Positions 1-13,583 of a DNA stretch of 64,000 nt are shown here, piece after piece. The translations under genes were made by a program, and so were the position numbers. Source of the DNA: Chersky-840 sp963838775 (GTDB lineage: Bacteria > Actinomycetota > Acidimicrobiia > Acidimicrobiales > UBA8190); NCBI GenBank assembly GCA_963838775.1, contig CAWISP010000009.1, forward strand, positions 153,794 to 217,793, in the 5' to 3' direction. Within the stretch, counting starts at the first letter, position 1. Every line of letters starts with the position of its first letter. Below the pieces are notes generated by a model, which saw only the letters and a list, made by a program, of their open reading frames with translations, was not told the origin of the DNA and searched no databases.

Positions 1-128
1 TCACCGATGCCCAGGTCACCCAGATCGCCACGGTGAAGCTGCCCGACCTCAATACCGACGACATCGACGCCGCCAAGCGTCAGGTGGTCGGCACGGCGCG
101 CTCGATGGGCATCGCCGTCGAAGGCTGA
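1..128 (+). CDS. rplK: 50S ribosomal protein L11, C-terminal end (partial)
   Basis: The window opens inside this gene; the frame starting at base 3 runs to a TGA at 126-128. The last 41 residues include the L11 C-terminal features VKLPDLNT and GTARSMGIAVEG, part of the 23S rRNA-binding domain of the GTPase-associated centre. It is followed after 37 bases by rplA, the standard L11-L1 order. The 5' part lies outside the window. Confidence 0.93.
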   Translation, partial: TDAQVTQIATVKLPDLNTDDIDAAKRQVVGTARSMGIAVEG

Positions 129-165
129 CGGCGCCGCACCGCCAGACGAAGAAGAGGAACCCCAC

Positions 166-885
166 GTGCACAAAGGCAAGAAATACCAAGCCGCGCTCGA
201 GCACTTCGACCGGCAGCATCTCTACTCACCGAGTGAAGCGGTGGACCTCATCAAAGAGCTCGCCCCGGCGAAGTTCGACGAGACCGTCGAGCTTGCCGTC
301 CGCCTCGGGGTCGACCCCCGCAAGGCCGACCAGATCGTGCGGGGCACGCTCAGCCTGCCCGCCGGCACCGGGCGCACGGCCCGGGTCGTGGTCTTCGCCC
401 AGGGCGATGGCGCAACCGAAGGCCGTGCCGCCGGCGCCGACGAGGTCGGAGCCGACGATCTCGTGGCCAAGGTCGAGGGGGGCTTCCTCGACTTCGACGT
501 GGCCATCGCCACCCCCGACATGATGGGCCAGGTCGGCAAGCTGGGGCGGGTCCTCGGCCCCCGGGGGCTCATGCCTAACCCCAAGACCGGGACCGTGACC
601 ACCGACGTCGGCAAGGCCGTGACCGAGTTCAAGGGAGGGCGCGTCGAGTACCGCACCGACAAGGTCGGCAACGTCCACGTCCGGGTGGGCAAGGTGTCGT
701 TCACGCGCCAGCAACTGCTGCAAAACGCCCACGCCGTCATCGAGGAGCTCATGCGGGCGAAGCCCCCCGCCGCCAAGGGCCGGTACCTCCGGGGGGTGAC
801 GCTGTCGTCCACGATGGGGCCCGGGGTCCACATCGATCCCGCCCGTGCCCGGGAGCTCGACGAGGAGCTGGCCGCCTCGGCGTAG
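166..885 (+). CDS. rplA: 50S ribosomal protein L1
   Basis: A 239-residue protein of normal length for L1, which binds 23S rRNA at the L1 stalk and helps release deacylated tRNA. The L1 signature GxVGKLGRVLGPRGLMPNPK is present near residues 124-143. The start is GTG at 166, preceded by an AGAGGA Shine-Dalgarno about eight bases upstream. L1 is also a translational repressor of its own operon in many bacteria. It follows rplK directly and is separated from rplJ by a 258-base leader. Confidence 0.97.
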   Translation: MHKGKKYQAALEHFDRQHLYSPSEAVDLIKELAPAKFDETVELAVRLGVDPRKADQIVRGTLSLPAGTGRTARVVVFAQGDGATEGRAAGADEVGADDLVAKVEGGFLDFDVAIATPDMMGQVGKLGRVLGPRGLMPNPKTGTVTTDVGKAVTEFKGGRVEYRTDKVGNVHVRVGKVSFTRQQLLQNAHAVIEELMRAKPPAAKGRYLRGVTLSSTMGPGVHIDPARARELDEELAASA

Positions 886-1143
886 AGAAGCCGTCCTCCG
901 GGAGATCCGTCCCCGGGGAAGTAGTAGATTTGACCGGCGACCTCTTCGGAGGTCGAGGACCACAGATCGAGTATTCGCCGTCGCCGCAGACCTCCGGTCA
1001 CGCCCTCGGGCGTCGAAGGGGCTCCTGAGCCCGCCTGACCAGGTGACGATCGTGACACTCGGCGGGGCGTCGACCCTGCTCGGTGAATGCGGTGGCGGCA
1101 CGACACGAGCGGTGCCGCACCGTTCCGAGCACGGGAGTCGATG
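886..1143 (+). promoter_or_regulatory. rplJ leader region with UUCG-capped hairpin
   Basis: This 258-base gap lies between rplA and rplJ. It holds a perfect six-base stem GACCTC/GAGGTC closed by a TTCG tetraloop at 939-954, followed by further GC-rich inverted repeats. Leaders at this place bind the L10-L12 complex and control rplJL in many bacteria (known family feature). Assigning this stretch to that role is inference from position and folding; I did not match the L10-leader consensus. A promoter may also lie here but I see no clear pair of boxes. Confidence 0.4.
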
Positions 1144-1869
1144 ATGGAGAACCCCAGGCCGCAGAAGGTGGCCGTCGTGACCGAGGTGCGTGAGCGCCTC
1201 GACGCCGCCCAGGCCGCCATCCTGACGGAGTACCGGGGGCTGACCGTCGCCGAGCTCGCCGCGTTGCGCAATGTCTTGCGGGCGGCAGGCGGGGACTACA
1301 AGGTCTACAAGAACACCCTGGTCAAGCTCGCAATTTCCGGCGGCCGCCACGAGGCGTTGTCGCCGCTGCTCGAGGGCCCGACGGCCATCGCCTTCGTCTC
1401 CGGCGAGGTGAGCGCGGCGGCCAAGGCCCTTCGCGATTACGCCCGGACCTCTCCGAGCCTGGTGATCAAGGGCGGCCTCCACGGTGACGGTTTCCTGACG
1501 AGCCAGGACCTCGCCGCCCTGGCCGACCTGCCGCCACGCGACGTGCTCCTGGCCCAGCTGGCAGGGGCGATCGCCGCCCCGCTGCGACAGTTCGCCGGCC
1601 TCCTGCAGGCGCTACCTCGTAATCTCGCCTACGGGTTGTCAGCCCTGCTCGACGAGCGCGGGGGTGCTCCCGTCGAGGCCCCTGCCCCCGCCGAGGATGC
1701 TGCCACCGAAGCCCCTGCCCCTGTCGAGGCCACCGCCCCCACGGAGACTGATGTCCCCCCCGAGGCCGCCGCCACGCCAGAGGCGGCCGTGCCCGTCACC
1801 GCCGAGGTCGATGCCGCCGCCGGCGCCGAGGCGGCATCGGAGGTCGACGGCGAGCCCGGCGAGGGCTGA
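1144..1869 (+). CDS. rplJ: 50S ribosomal protein L10 with acidic Ala/Pro/Glu tail
   Basis: L10 anchors the L7/L12 stalk. The core (residues 1-170) shows the family pattern EYRGLTVAEL, YKVYKNTLVKLA and the stalk-binding C-terminal helix. ATG codons lie at 1141 and 1144; 1144 is preferred because the GGGAG Shine-Dalgarno (1133-1137) is then six bases away. After the core comes a tail of about 70 residues made almost only of Ala, Pro, Glu, Thr and Val, longer than in most phyla. Stop at 1867-1869, then rplL after 88 bases. Confidence 0.96.
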   Translation: MENPRPQKVAVVTEVRERLDAAQAAILTEYRGLTVAELAALRNVLRAAGGDYKVYKNTLVKLAISGGRHEALSPLLEGPTAIAFVSGEVSAAAKALRDYARTSPSLVIKGGLHGDGFLTSQDLAALADLPPRDVLLAQLAGAIAAPLRQFAGLLQALPRNLAYGLSALLDERGGAPVEAPAPAEDAATEAPAPVEATAPTETDVPPEAAATPEAAVPVTAEVDAAAGAEAASEVDGEPGEG

Positions 1870-1957
1870 GCCGGCTTCCCGGACCGCGCCAGACCTTTTC
1901 GATCGAGCAATTCCGAGCGATTCAGACCATCGAGCAACGCAAAGGAGCAGAACCACC

Positions 1958-2350
1958 ATGGCCACCAAGATCAGCAAAGACGACATTCTCGAGGGGATCG
2001 CCAACCTCTCGGTCCTCGAGCTCTCCGAGCTCCTCAAGGACTTCGAGGAGAAGTTCGGGGTCACCGCAGCCGCCCCCGTGGCGGTCGCCGCGGCCCCGGC
2101 CGCCGGCGGCGGGGACGCCGGTGGCGGTGAGGACGAGAAGACCGAGTTCGACGTCATCCTCAATGCCGCCGGCGACAAGAAGATCCAGGTCATCAAGGAA
2201 GTCCGGACACTCACCAGCCTGGGACTGAAAGAGGCCAAGGACCTGGTGGACTCCGCCCCCAAGCCCGTGCTGGAGCGGGTCTCGAAGGAGGACGCCGACA
2301 AGGCCAAGGCCCAGCTCGAGGAGGCCGGGGCGACAGTCGAGGTCAAGTAG
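1958..2350 (+). CDS. rplL: 50S ribosomal protein L7/L12
   Basis: A 130-residue acidic stalk protein that recruits translational GTPases. The N-terminal dimerisation segment (SVLELSELLKDFEEKFGV), an Ala/Gly hinge (about 38-55) and the globular C-terminal domain with KIQVIKEVR, GLKEAKDLVD and KAQLEEAGATVEVK are all visible. ATG at 1958 is preceded by AAAGGAG at 1941-1947. It is co-transcribed with rplJ, as usual. Confidence 0.98.
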   Translation: MATKISKDDILEGIANLSVLELSELLKDFEEKFGVTAAAPVAVAAAPAAGGGDAGGGEDEKTEFDVILNAAGDKKIQVIKEVRTLTSLGLKEAKDLVDSAPKPVLERVSKEDADKAKAQLEEAGATVEVK

Positions 2351-2378
2351 TCCGGGGCGCCCCGTGGGGCGCGAGTGC

Positions 2379-2407
2379 TTGACGACACCCCGGCGCGTCC
2401 GTAGCCT
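2379..2407 (+). promoter_or_regulatory. Candidate rpoBC promoter P1
   Basis: In the 337-base gap between rplL and rpoB, TTGACG (2379-2384) is followed after exactly 17 bases by TAGCCT (2402-2407). This matches a vegetative sigma-factor promoter. The rest of the gap up to 2687 is C-rich with a (GC)5 run at 2441-2450 and no gene. Confidence 0.5.
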
Positions 2408-2428
2408 GTCGGTGGCAGTACGAAGGGG

Positions 2429-2457
2429 TTGCCATTTGCCGCGCGCGCGCGTATGCT
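2429..2457 (+). promoter_or_regulatory. Candidate rpoBC promoter P2
   Basis: TTGCCA (2429-2434), a 17-base spacer containing a run of alternating GC, and TATGCT (2452-2457). It lies 50 bases downstream of P1 and about 230 bases upstream of rpoB. Two well-spaced pairs in one gap suggest tandem promoters that uncouple rpoBC from rplJL. Confidence 0.5.
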
Positions 2458-2687
2458 GTGCGGTTGCCGTGCCCCTTTCTTCGCGCCACCCTTGCCGTAT
2501 CCGGCTGGCTGACGCGCGCCGCTGTGCCCGCAGAGCAGGCGTAATCGTCACCGTTTTCCCCTGCCCCTGCCCGTCCCCCGTGTAGCACCCCTAGCCACCC
2601 CGTTCCCGGCTCGCCCGGGGACACTCCACCCGCCACCGTCCCGCCGTCTCGTTCATTGCCCGCCACCCACCTGGGAGGAGTCGACCG

Positions 2688-5600
2688 TTGCCTTCACGGT
2701 CTAAAAGCCCGGAGCGTTTTTCGTTCGCCAACCTCGATGAGGTCCTGCGCCTGCCTGATCTCATCGCCATTCAGCGGGACTCGTTCCGCTGGTTCTTGGA
2801 CAAGGGTCTGGCCGAAGCGTTCGCAGATATCAGCCCCATCGAGGACTTCACCGGCCAACTGAGCCTCGAGCTCGAGTACGACCCGTCCGACCCCGACCTG
2901 CGCCCACCTCCCAAGTTCCCCGAGGAGGAGTGCAAGGAGAAGGACATGACCTATGCCGCCCCGGTGTTCGTCCGGGCGCGGTTCATGAACGCGCAGACCG
3001 GGGAGATCAAGGAGCAGACCGTCTTCATGGGGGACTTCCCGATGATGACGGACAAGGGCACCTTCATCATCAACGGCACCGAGCGGGTCGTGGTGAGCCA
3101 GCTGGTGCGTTCCCCCGGTGTGATCTTCCAGCCCGGTCGCGACGCCAAGACGATCGTGACGGGCACCGTCCATCCTTACCGTGGGGAGTGGATCGAATTC
3201 GACGTTGAGGCCAAGCCCTCCAAGGACGTCACCGCCGGTGCCCGCGTGGCCCGCAAGCGCCGGTTGTCGTTGTTCGTTCTGCTCCGTGCGCTCGGCTACG
3301 AGGACGAGGGGTTCCTGAACCGGTTCGTCCGACACTTCGACTTCCTCGAAGGGCAGTGGGAGAAGGAACGCGACCTCGCCCCCACCCGCGAGGACGCCCT
3401 CCTCGAGATCTACAAGAGGGCCCGCCCCGGGGAGCCGCTGTCGGCCGACGCGGCCCGCGCCTACTTCGAGAACGCCTTCTTCAACCCCAAGCGCTACGAC
3501 CTGACCCGGGTCGGCCGCTATAAGTTGAACCGGAAGCTCGGCCCCGAGATCGAGCGGATCTCGAGCGTGCTCGACATCGACCTGGAGCGGCCCTCACCGA
3601 CCCAGGGCGTGTTGAGCCCGTCGGAGATCCTCGCCACCGCCACGTACATGCTCCACCTGGCCGACGGCGAGTCGGGGTACCGCATCGACGACCAGGACCA
3701 CTTCGCCAACCGCCGCATCCGGTCGGTGGGCGAGCTCATCCAGAACCAGGTGCGCGTCGGCCTGTCCCGGATGGAGCGCGTGGTGCGGGAGCGCATGACG
3801 ACCCAGGACGTCGAGGCGATCACGCCCCAGACGCTGATCAACATCCGCCCCGTCGTGGCCGCCATCAAGGAGTTCTTCGGGACCAGTCAGCTCAGCCAGT
3901 TCATGGACCAGAACAACCCACTGTCGGGCCTCGCCCACAAGCGTCGCCTCTCCGCCCTCGGGCCTGGCGGCCTGTCGCGTGAGCGGGCCGGCTTCGAGGT
4001 TCGTGACGTGCACAGCTCCCACTACGGGCGGATGTGTCCCATCGAGACCCCCGAGGGCCCCAACATCGGCCTGATCGGTGCGCTGGCGACCTACGCCCGG
4101 GTCAACGAATACGGGTTCATCGAGACCCCGTACCGCAAGGTCGTCGACGGTCGCGTCAGCGACGAGATCGTCTACCTGGCCGCGGACGAGGAGGAGGAGC
4201 ACGTCATCGCCCAGGCCAACGCCAAGCTCGACGAGCGGGGCCGCTTCGTCGACGAGCGGGTCCTTGTGCGGCGCGGGCCTCAAGGGGCCGGCGTGCGGGT
4301 CGGGGCCACCACCACTTCCTACGGCACGACCAGCGAGATCGACTACGTCCCGCCGGCCGAGGTGGACCTCATGGACGTGTCGCCGAAGCAGATCGTGTCG
4401 GTGTCCACCGCGCTGATCCCCTTCGTCGAGCACGACGACGCCAACCGTGCCCTGATGGGCGCCAACATGCAGAAGCAGGCCGTCCCGCTCGTGGTGCCCG
4501 AGGCTCCCTACATCGGCACCGGGGTCGAGGCTCGTGCCGCCCAGGACGCCGGCGACGTGCTGCTGTCCGAGGGCGAGGGCACCGTGGCCGAGGTGTCGGG
4601 CGACCACGTCGTGGTGGAGTACAAGTCCGGCCAGCGCGACCGCCTCGGTCACGAGCTCGGCCGGCGGCGCTACACCCTGGCCAAGTTCCGGCGTTCAAAC
4701 CAGAACACCTCGATCAACCAGAAGGTCATCGTCGACGAGGGCCAGCAGGTCGGGGCCAACGACGTCCTGGCCGACGGGTCCGCCACCCACAACGGTGAGC
4801 TGGCGCTCGGGAAGAACCTCCTCGTCGCCTTCATGCCGTGGGAGGGCTACAACTTCGAGGACGCCATCATCCTCTCCGAGCGCCTCGTGCGCGACGACGT
4901 GCTCACCTCGATCCACATCGAGGAGCACGAGGTCGACGCCCGCGACACCAAGCTGGGGGCCGAGGAGATCACCCGGGACATCCCCAACCTGTCCGAGGAG
5001 ATCCTGGCCGACCTCGACGAGCGCGGCATCATCCGCATCGGGGCCGAGGTCGGTCCCGGCGACGTGCTCGTGGGCAAGGTCACGCCCAAGGGTGAGACCG
5101 AGCAGACTCCCGAGGAGCGGCTCCTGCGGGCCATCTTCGGGGAGAAGGCCCGCGAGGTGCGCGACACCTCGCTCAAGGTGCCTCACGGGGAGTCGGGCAA
5201 GGTCATCGACGTCCGCGTCTTCTCCCGTGAGGACTCGCACGAGCTGCCCCCCGGGGTCAACCAGCTCGTGCGGGTGTACGTGGCCCAGAAGCGCAAGATC
5301 TCCGAGGGCGACAAGCTCGCCGGACGCCACGGCAACAAGGGCGTCATCTCCAAGATCCTGCCGGTGGAGGACATGCCGTTCCTGTCCGACGGCACCCACG
5401 TCGACATCATCCTGAACCCCCTCGGCGTGCCCAGCCGGATGAACGTGGGCCAGGTGCTCGAATCGCACCTCGGTTACGCGGCCCGCTGGGGCTGGGACGG
5501 GTCAGAAGCCCACCAGACCCTGGCCGGGGCCAACGAGGAGAAGACCCGGCCCCGGACCGACCCCGCCGTGTGGGTCTCGACCCCCGCCTTCGACGGTGCG

Positions 5601-6248
5601 CACTGGGATGAGGAGGACGACGCCGGCCGGCACCCCACCATCAAGCGGCTGTTCGAGCTGTTGCACACCGACTCCGCCGACGGCACCCGGCTCATCGGGC
5701 CCGACGGCAAGGCGACCTTGTTCAACGGCCGCACCGGCGAGCAGTACGACAACCCCATCTCGGTGGGGTACGTCTACATCCTGAAGCTCGCCCACCTCGT
5801 CGACGACAAGATCCACGCCCGCTCGACGGGGCCGTACTCGATGATCACCCAGCAACCCCTAGGCGGGAAGGCCCAGTTCGGTGGGCAGCGCTTCGGAGAG
5901 ATGGAAGTGTGGGCCCTCGAAGCGTACGGAGCGGCCTACGCCTTGCAGGAGCTGCTCACCATCAAGTCCGATGACGTCCTCGGCCGCGTCAAGGTCTACG
6001 AGGCCATCGTCAAGGGCGAGAACATCCCTGAGCCGGGCATCCCCGAGAGCTTCAAGGTGCTGATCAAGGAGATGCAGTCGTTGTGCCTCAACGTCGAGGT
6101 GTTGTCGACGACCGGTGAGGAGATCGAGATGCGAGAGCTCGACGAGGACGTCTTCCGGACGGCCGAGGAGCTCGGCATCGACATCAGCCGGCCCGAGCGT
6201 GGGTCGGACGAAGAAGACGAGCGTCGCGCCGCCGAGAGGAGCTTCTAG
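2688..6248 (+). CDS. rpoB: DNA-directed RNA polymerase subunit beta
   Basis: The 1,186-residue beta subunit forms half of the RNA polymerase active-site cleft. The rifampicin-binding cluster near residues 396-426 reads FGTSQLSQFMDQNNPLSGL then AHKRRLSALGPGG, with Gln, Asp, His and Ser at the known resistance positions in their wild-type state. RMCPIETPEGPNIGLIG and GRHGNKGVISKI, which contact the nucleotide, follow. The TTG start at 2688 is supported by GGGAGGAG at 2673-2680, seven bases upstream. The actinobacterial length and absence of the long proteobacterial insert fit the lineage. rpoC follows after two bases. Confidence 0.99.
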   Translation: MPSRSKSPERFSFANLDEVLRLPDLIAIQRDSFRWFLDKGLAEAFADISPIEDFTGQLSLELEYDPSDPDLRPPPKFPEEECKEKDMTYAAPVFVRARFMNAQTGEIKEQTVFMGDFPMMTDKGTFIINGTERVVVSQLVRSPGVIFQPGRDAKTIVTGTVHPYRGEWIEFDVEAKPSKDVTAGARVARKRRLSLFVLLRALGYEDEGFLNRFVRHFDFLEGQWEKERDLAPTREDALLEIYKRARPGEPLSADAARAYFENAFFNPKRYDLTRVGRYKLNRKLGPEIERISSVLDIDLERPSPTQGVLSPSEILATATYMLHLADGESGYRIDDQDHFANRRIRSVGELIQNQVRVGLSRMERVVRERMTTQDVEAITPQTLINIRPVVAAIKEFFGTSQLSQFMDQNNPLSGLAHKRRLSALGPGGLSRERAGFEVRDVHSSHYGRMCPIETPEGPNIGLIGALATYARVNEYGFIETPYRKVVDGRVSDEIVYLAADEEEEHVIAQANAKLDERGRFVDERVLVRRGPQGAGVRVGATTTSYGTTSEIDYVPPAEVDLMDVSPKQIVSVSTALIPFVEHDDANRALMGANMQKQAVPLVVPEAPYIGTGVEARAAQDAGDVLLSEGEGTVAEVSGDHVVVEYKSGQRDRLGHELGRRRYTLAKFRRSNQNTSINQKVIVDEGQQVGANDVLADGSATHNGELALGKNLLVAFMPWEGYNFEDAIILSERLVRDDVLTSIHIEEHEVDARDTKLGAEEITRDIPNLSEEILADLDERGIIRIGAEVGPGDVLVGKVTPKGETEQTPEERLLRAIFGEKAREVRDTSLKVPHGESGKVIDVRVFSREDSHELPPGVNQLVRVYVAQKRKISEGDKLAGRHGNKGVISKILPVEDMPFLSDGTHVDIILNPLGVPSRMNVGQVLESHLGYAARWGWDGSEAHQTLAGANEEKTRPRTDPAVWVSTPAFDGAHWDEEDDAGRHPTIKRLFELLHTDSADGTRLIGPDGKATLFNGRTGEQYDNPISVGYVYILKLAHLVDDKIHARSTGPYSMITQQPLGGKAQFGGQRFGEMEVWALEAYGAAYALQELLTIKSDDVLGRVKVYEAIVKGENIPEPGIPESFKVLIKEMQSLCLNVEVLSTTGEEIEMRELDEDVFRTAEELGIDISRPERGSDEEDERRAAERSF

Positions 6249-6250
6249 CC

Positions 6251-10345
<4,095 letters not shown>

Positions 10346-10374
10346 CTGGGACGGCCATGGCGTCACCGGCGCGA

Positions 10375-10404
10375 TTGCTCCCAAGACGCCATAGGATCTA
10401 GGAT
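10375..10404 (+). promoter_or_regulatory. Candidate str operon promoter
   Basis: TTGCTC at 10375-10380 and TAGGAT at 10399-10404, spaced by 18 bases, lie in the 145-base rpoC-rpsL gap. A second TAGGAT at 10392 is too close to the -35 box. Transcription would start near 10411, giving a leader of about 80 bases for rpsL. Confidence 0.4.
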
Positions 10405-10490
10405 TGATTGTTCGCGTGGCGTGGTGTCCTTGAGGACCCCGCGCCCGGCAGTTCCCGCGAGCAAGTCCGAAAATCCCCCAGAGGTCACGC

Positions 10491-10862
10491 GTGCCCACGA
10501 TCGAACAGCTCGTCCGCAAAGGACGTGCGTCAAAGCAGTCCAAGACCAAGACGCCGGCGCTCCGAGGCGCGCCCCAGCGTCGGGGTGTGTGCACGCGCGT
10601 CTTCACGACGACCCCCAAGAAGCCGAACTCGGCGCTGCGCAAGGTGGCCCGTGTGCGGCTCACCAGTGGGGTCGAGGTGAGTGCCTACATCCCCGGCGTG
10701 GGCCACAACCTCCAAGAGCACTCCATCGTGCTCGTGCGCGGCGGCCGGGTGAAGGACCTCCCCGGGGTGCGCTACAAGGTGATCCGCGGGGCCCTCGACG
10801 CCGCCGGGGTGCGTGAGCGCAACCAGGCGCGTTCGCGCTACGGCGCCAAGAAGGAGTCCTGA
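10491..10862 (+). CDS. rpsL: 30S ribosomal protein S12
   Basis: A 123-residue decoding-centre protein. It carries the conserved TTPKKPNSALRK segment, with the lysine pair at the streptomycin-resistance position unchanged, and GVRYKVIRGALDA. Start GTG at 10491 (V-P-T-I-E-Q-L), with AGAGG upstream. It is the first gene of the str operon; rpsG follows after one base. Confidence 0.98.
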   Translation: MPTIEQLVRKGRASKQSKTKTPALRGAPQRRGVCTRVFTTTPKKPNSALRKVARVRLTSGVEVSAYIPGVGHNLQEHSIVLVRGGRVKDLPGVRYKVIRGALDAAGVRERNQARSRYGAKKES

Positions 10863-10863
10863 C

Positions 10864-11334
10864 ATGCCCCGCAAAGGCCCCGCCACCCGGCGCGAGCTCG
10901 TCCCCGACCCGGTCTTCCGGTCGGTCCTCGTCACCCAGGTGGTCAACAAGGTCCTGTCGCGCGGCAAGCGGACGCTGGCGGAACGTCTCGTCTACGACGC
11001 GCTCGAGGTCGTGCGGGACAAGACCGGTGGCGACCCCGTGACCATCCTCAAGCGGGCCGTCGAGAACACGAGGCCCGAGCTCGAGGTCAAGAGCCGTCGT
11101 GTCGGTGGTGCCACCTACCAGGTGCCCGTCGAGGTGCGTCCCCGTCGAGCCACCACCCTGGCCATCCGGTGGTTGGTGGGGTTCTCCCGGCAACGGCGCG
11201 AAAAGACGATGGCCGAACGGCTGGCGAACGAGGTCCTCGACGCCGCCAACGCCACCGGCGCGGCGGTCAAGCGCCGGGAGGACATGCACAAGATGGCCGA
11301 ATCCAACAAGGCCTTCGCCCACTACCGCTGGTAG
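10864..11334 (+). CDS. rpsG: 30S ribosomal protein S7
   Basis: A 156-residue primary 16S rRNA-binding protein of the small-subunit head. It begins MPRKGPATRREL and ends KMAESNKAFAHYRW, both typical. Conserved features include SRGKRTLAERLVYDAL and the beta-hairpin near VGGATYQVPVEVRPRRATTLAIRW. ATG at 10864 follows the rpsL stop almost at once, so coupling is likely. Confidence 0.98.
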   Translation: MPRKGPATRRELVPDPVFRSVLVTQVVNKVLSRGKRTLAERLVYDALEVVRDKTGGDPVTILKRAVENTRPELEVKSRRVGGATYQVPVEVRPRRATTLAIRWLVGFSRQRREKTMAERLANEVLDAANATGAAVKRREDMHKMAESNKAFAHYRW

Positions 11335-11405
11335 CGGCGAAGGCGCCCGGCGGGCGCCACCGCGGCGGCCGGGCCCACCCACGAACAACCTGAAAGCTCA
11401 GCATC

Positions 11406-13502
11406 ATGGCCGAAGCACGCCCTATTCGAGAGTTCCCCCTCGCCCGGACCCGCAACATCGGGATCATGGCCCACATCGACGCGGGCAAGACCACCACGAC
11501 CGAGCGCATCCTGTACTACACGGGCAAGAACTACAAGATCGGTGAGGTCCACGAGGGCGCCGCCACCATGGACTGGATGGTCCAGGAGCAAGAGCGCGGC
11601 ATCACCATCACGTCCGCGGCCACGACCTGTAAGTGGCGTGACTGCTGGATCAACATCATCGACACCCCCGGCCACGTGGACTTCACCGTCGAGGTGGAGC
11701 GGTCCCTGCGCGTGCTCGACGGGGCCGTGGCCGTGTTCGACGCCGTGGCCGGCGTGGAGCCGCAGACCGAGACGGTGTGGCGCCAGGCCAACAAGTACTC
11801 GGTGCCGCGCATCTGCTTCATCAACAAGATGGACCGCATCGGCGCCGACTTCAACCGCGCCGTGGAGATGATCCGGGACCGCCTCGACGCTGTCCCGGCG
11901 GTGATCCAGCTCCCCATCGGGGTGGAGGGCGGCTATCAGGGCATCGTCGACCTCCTCGCCATGGAGGCGCTCGTATGGAACGACGACATGGGCGAGAAGT
12001 GGCGGACCGAGTCCATCCCCGCGGAGCTCGCCGACGAGGCCGACGCGGCGCGCCACCAACTCGTCGACGTGCTGTCGAACTACGACGACACCATCATGGA
12101 GAAGTACGTCGGCGACGAGCAGATCACGAACGACGACCTGCGCCGGGCGCTACGCCGCGCCACCATCGCCAGCCAGATCGTGCCGGTGCTGTGCGGGTCG
12201 GCCTTCAAGAACAAGGCCGTGCAGCCCCTTCTCGACGCCGTCGTGGACTTCCTTCCGAGCCCGCTCGACGTCCCCCCCGCCATCGGGACCACCACCAAGG
12301 GCGAGCCGATCGAGCGCAAGGCCGACGACGCCGAGCCGTTCGCGGCCCTCGCCTTCAAGATCATGACCGACCCCTACGTGGGCAAGCTGACCTACCTGCG
12401 GGTCTACTCCGGCACCCTGGCCAAGGGCGCCACCATCATCAATTCCACCAAGGGCGGTCGCAAGGAGCGCGTGGGCCGGATCCTGCAGATGCACGCCAAC
12501 CACCGCGAGGACAAGGACGCCATCTTCACCGGTGACATCGTGGCCGCGGTGGGGCTCAAGGACACCACGACGGGTGACACGCTGACCGACCCGGGCCACC
12601 CCATCCTGCTCGAGACGCTCGAGTTCCCCGAGCCGGTGATCCACGTGGCCGTCGAGCCCAAGACCAAGGCCGACCAGGACAAGCTGGGCAAGGCTCTCTT
12701 CGCGCTGAGTGAGGAGGACCCGACGTTCCGCGTCCGAACCGACGAGGAGACCAATCAAACCGTGATCTCGGGCATGGGCGAGCTCCACCTCGAGGTCCTC
12801 GTCGACCGGATGCTGCGGGAGTTCTCGGTGGACGCCAACGTGGGCAAGCCCCAGGTGGCCTACCGCGAGACCATCCGCAAGACGGTCGAAAAGGTGGAGG
12901 GGCGATACATCCGCCAGACCGGTGGCCGGGGCCAGTACGGCCACGTGGTGATCAGCCTCGAGCCCACCGGGCCGGGCGGGGGCTACGAGTTCGTGGACAA
13001 GATCACGGGCGGGGTGATCCCCAAGGAGTACATCCCCGCCGTCGACGCCGGGATCCAAGAAGCCCTGACCAACGGCGTCCTGGCCGGGTACCCCATGGTC
13101 GACGTGCGGGTCCTGCTCACCTACGGCTCCTACCACGACGTGGACTCCTCGGAGATGGCCTTCAAGATCGCCGGGTCCATGGCCGTGAAGGAGGCCGCCC
13201 GCCGGGCGAGCCCCGTCCTGCTCGAGCCCGTCATGGCCGTCGAGGTCGTGACCCCCGAGGACTACATGGGCGAGGTCATCGGGGACCTGTCGTCGCGCCG
13301 GGGCAAGGTCGAGGGCATGGAACAGCGGGGCACCAGCCACGTCGTGCGGGCTCTGGTGCCGCTGGGCGACATGTTCGGCTACGCTACCGACCTGCGTTCG
13401 CGGACCCAGGGCCGGGCCACGTACACCATGCAATTCAGCGCATATCACGAGGTCCCGGACTCGATTGCACGCGAGATCGTGGCTCGGGCACGCGGCGAGT
13501 AG
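11406..13502 (+). CDS. fusA: Elongation factor G
   Basis: A 698-residue translational GTPase that drives translocation. GTPase motifs in order: AHIDAGKTTTTERILYYTG (G1, residues about 21-39), RGITITSAATT (G2), DTPGHVDF (G3), NKMDRIGADF (G4) and CGSAFKNKAVQ (G5). Domain IV is seen in TGGRGQYGHVVISLEP. ATG at 11406 sits 71 bases after rpsG. There is one copy in this window, in the standard str operon position. Confidence 0.98.
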   Translation: MAEARPIREFPLARTRNIGIMAHIDAGKTTTTERILYYTGKNYKIGEVHEGAATMDWMVQEQERGITITSAATTCKWRDCWINIIDTPGHVDFTVEVERSLRVLDGAVAVFDAVAGVEPQTETVWRQANKYSVPRICFINKMDRIGADFNRAVEMIRDRLDAVPAVIQLPIGVEGGYQGIVDLLAMEALVWNDDMGEKWRTESIPAELADEADAARHQLVDVLSNYDDTIMEKYVGDEQITNDDLRRALRRATIASQIVPVLCGSAFKNKAVQPLLDAVVDFLPSPLDVPPAIGTTTKGEPIERKADDAEPFAALAFKIMTDPYVGKLTYLRVYSGTLAKGATIINSTKGGRKERVGRILQMHANHREDKDAIFTGDIVAAVGLKDTTTGDTLTDPGHPILLETLEFPEPVIHVAVEPKTKADQDKLGKALFALSEEDPTFRVRTDEETNQTVISGMGELHLEVLVDRMLREFSVDANVGKPQVAYRETIRKTVEKVEGRYIRQTGGRGQYGHVVISLEPTGPGGGYEFVDKITGGVIPKEYIPAVDAGIQEALTNGVLAGYPMVDVRVLLTYGSYHDVDSSEMAFKIAGSMAVKEAARRASPVLLEPVMAVEVVTPEDYMGEVIGDLSSRRGKVEGMEQRGTSHVVRALVPLGDMFGYATDLRSRTQGRATYTMQFSAYHEVPDSIAREIVARARGE

Positions 13503-13583
13503 AGGCCTTCGCACCAAGGACAGCCGCGCAGTAGCAATTCGGTACGCCACGCAGCATGCAGGACCAAAGACACAGGAAAACGA

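Noticed and set aside
845..1144. Small plus-strand frame in the rplJ leader
   Set aside because: Overlaps the end of rplA, has no start signal and no recognisable protein features; the stretch is better explained as leader RNA.
2441..2450. (GC)5 run as a functional repeat or Z-DNA signal
   Set aside because: Too short to claim more than a promoter spacer in a GC-rich genome.
3870..3970. Possible rifampicin-resistance changes in rpoB
   Set aside because: All main resistance positions carry the sensitive residues; the only difference noted (Ala for Thr before His) is common in nature.
10600..10640. Possible streptomycin-resistance change in rpsL
   Set aside because: The Lys pair in TTPKKPNSALRK is unchanged.
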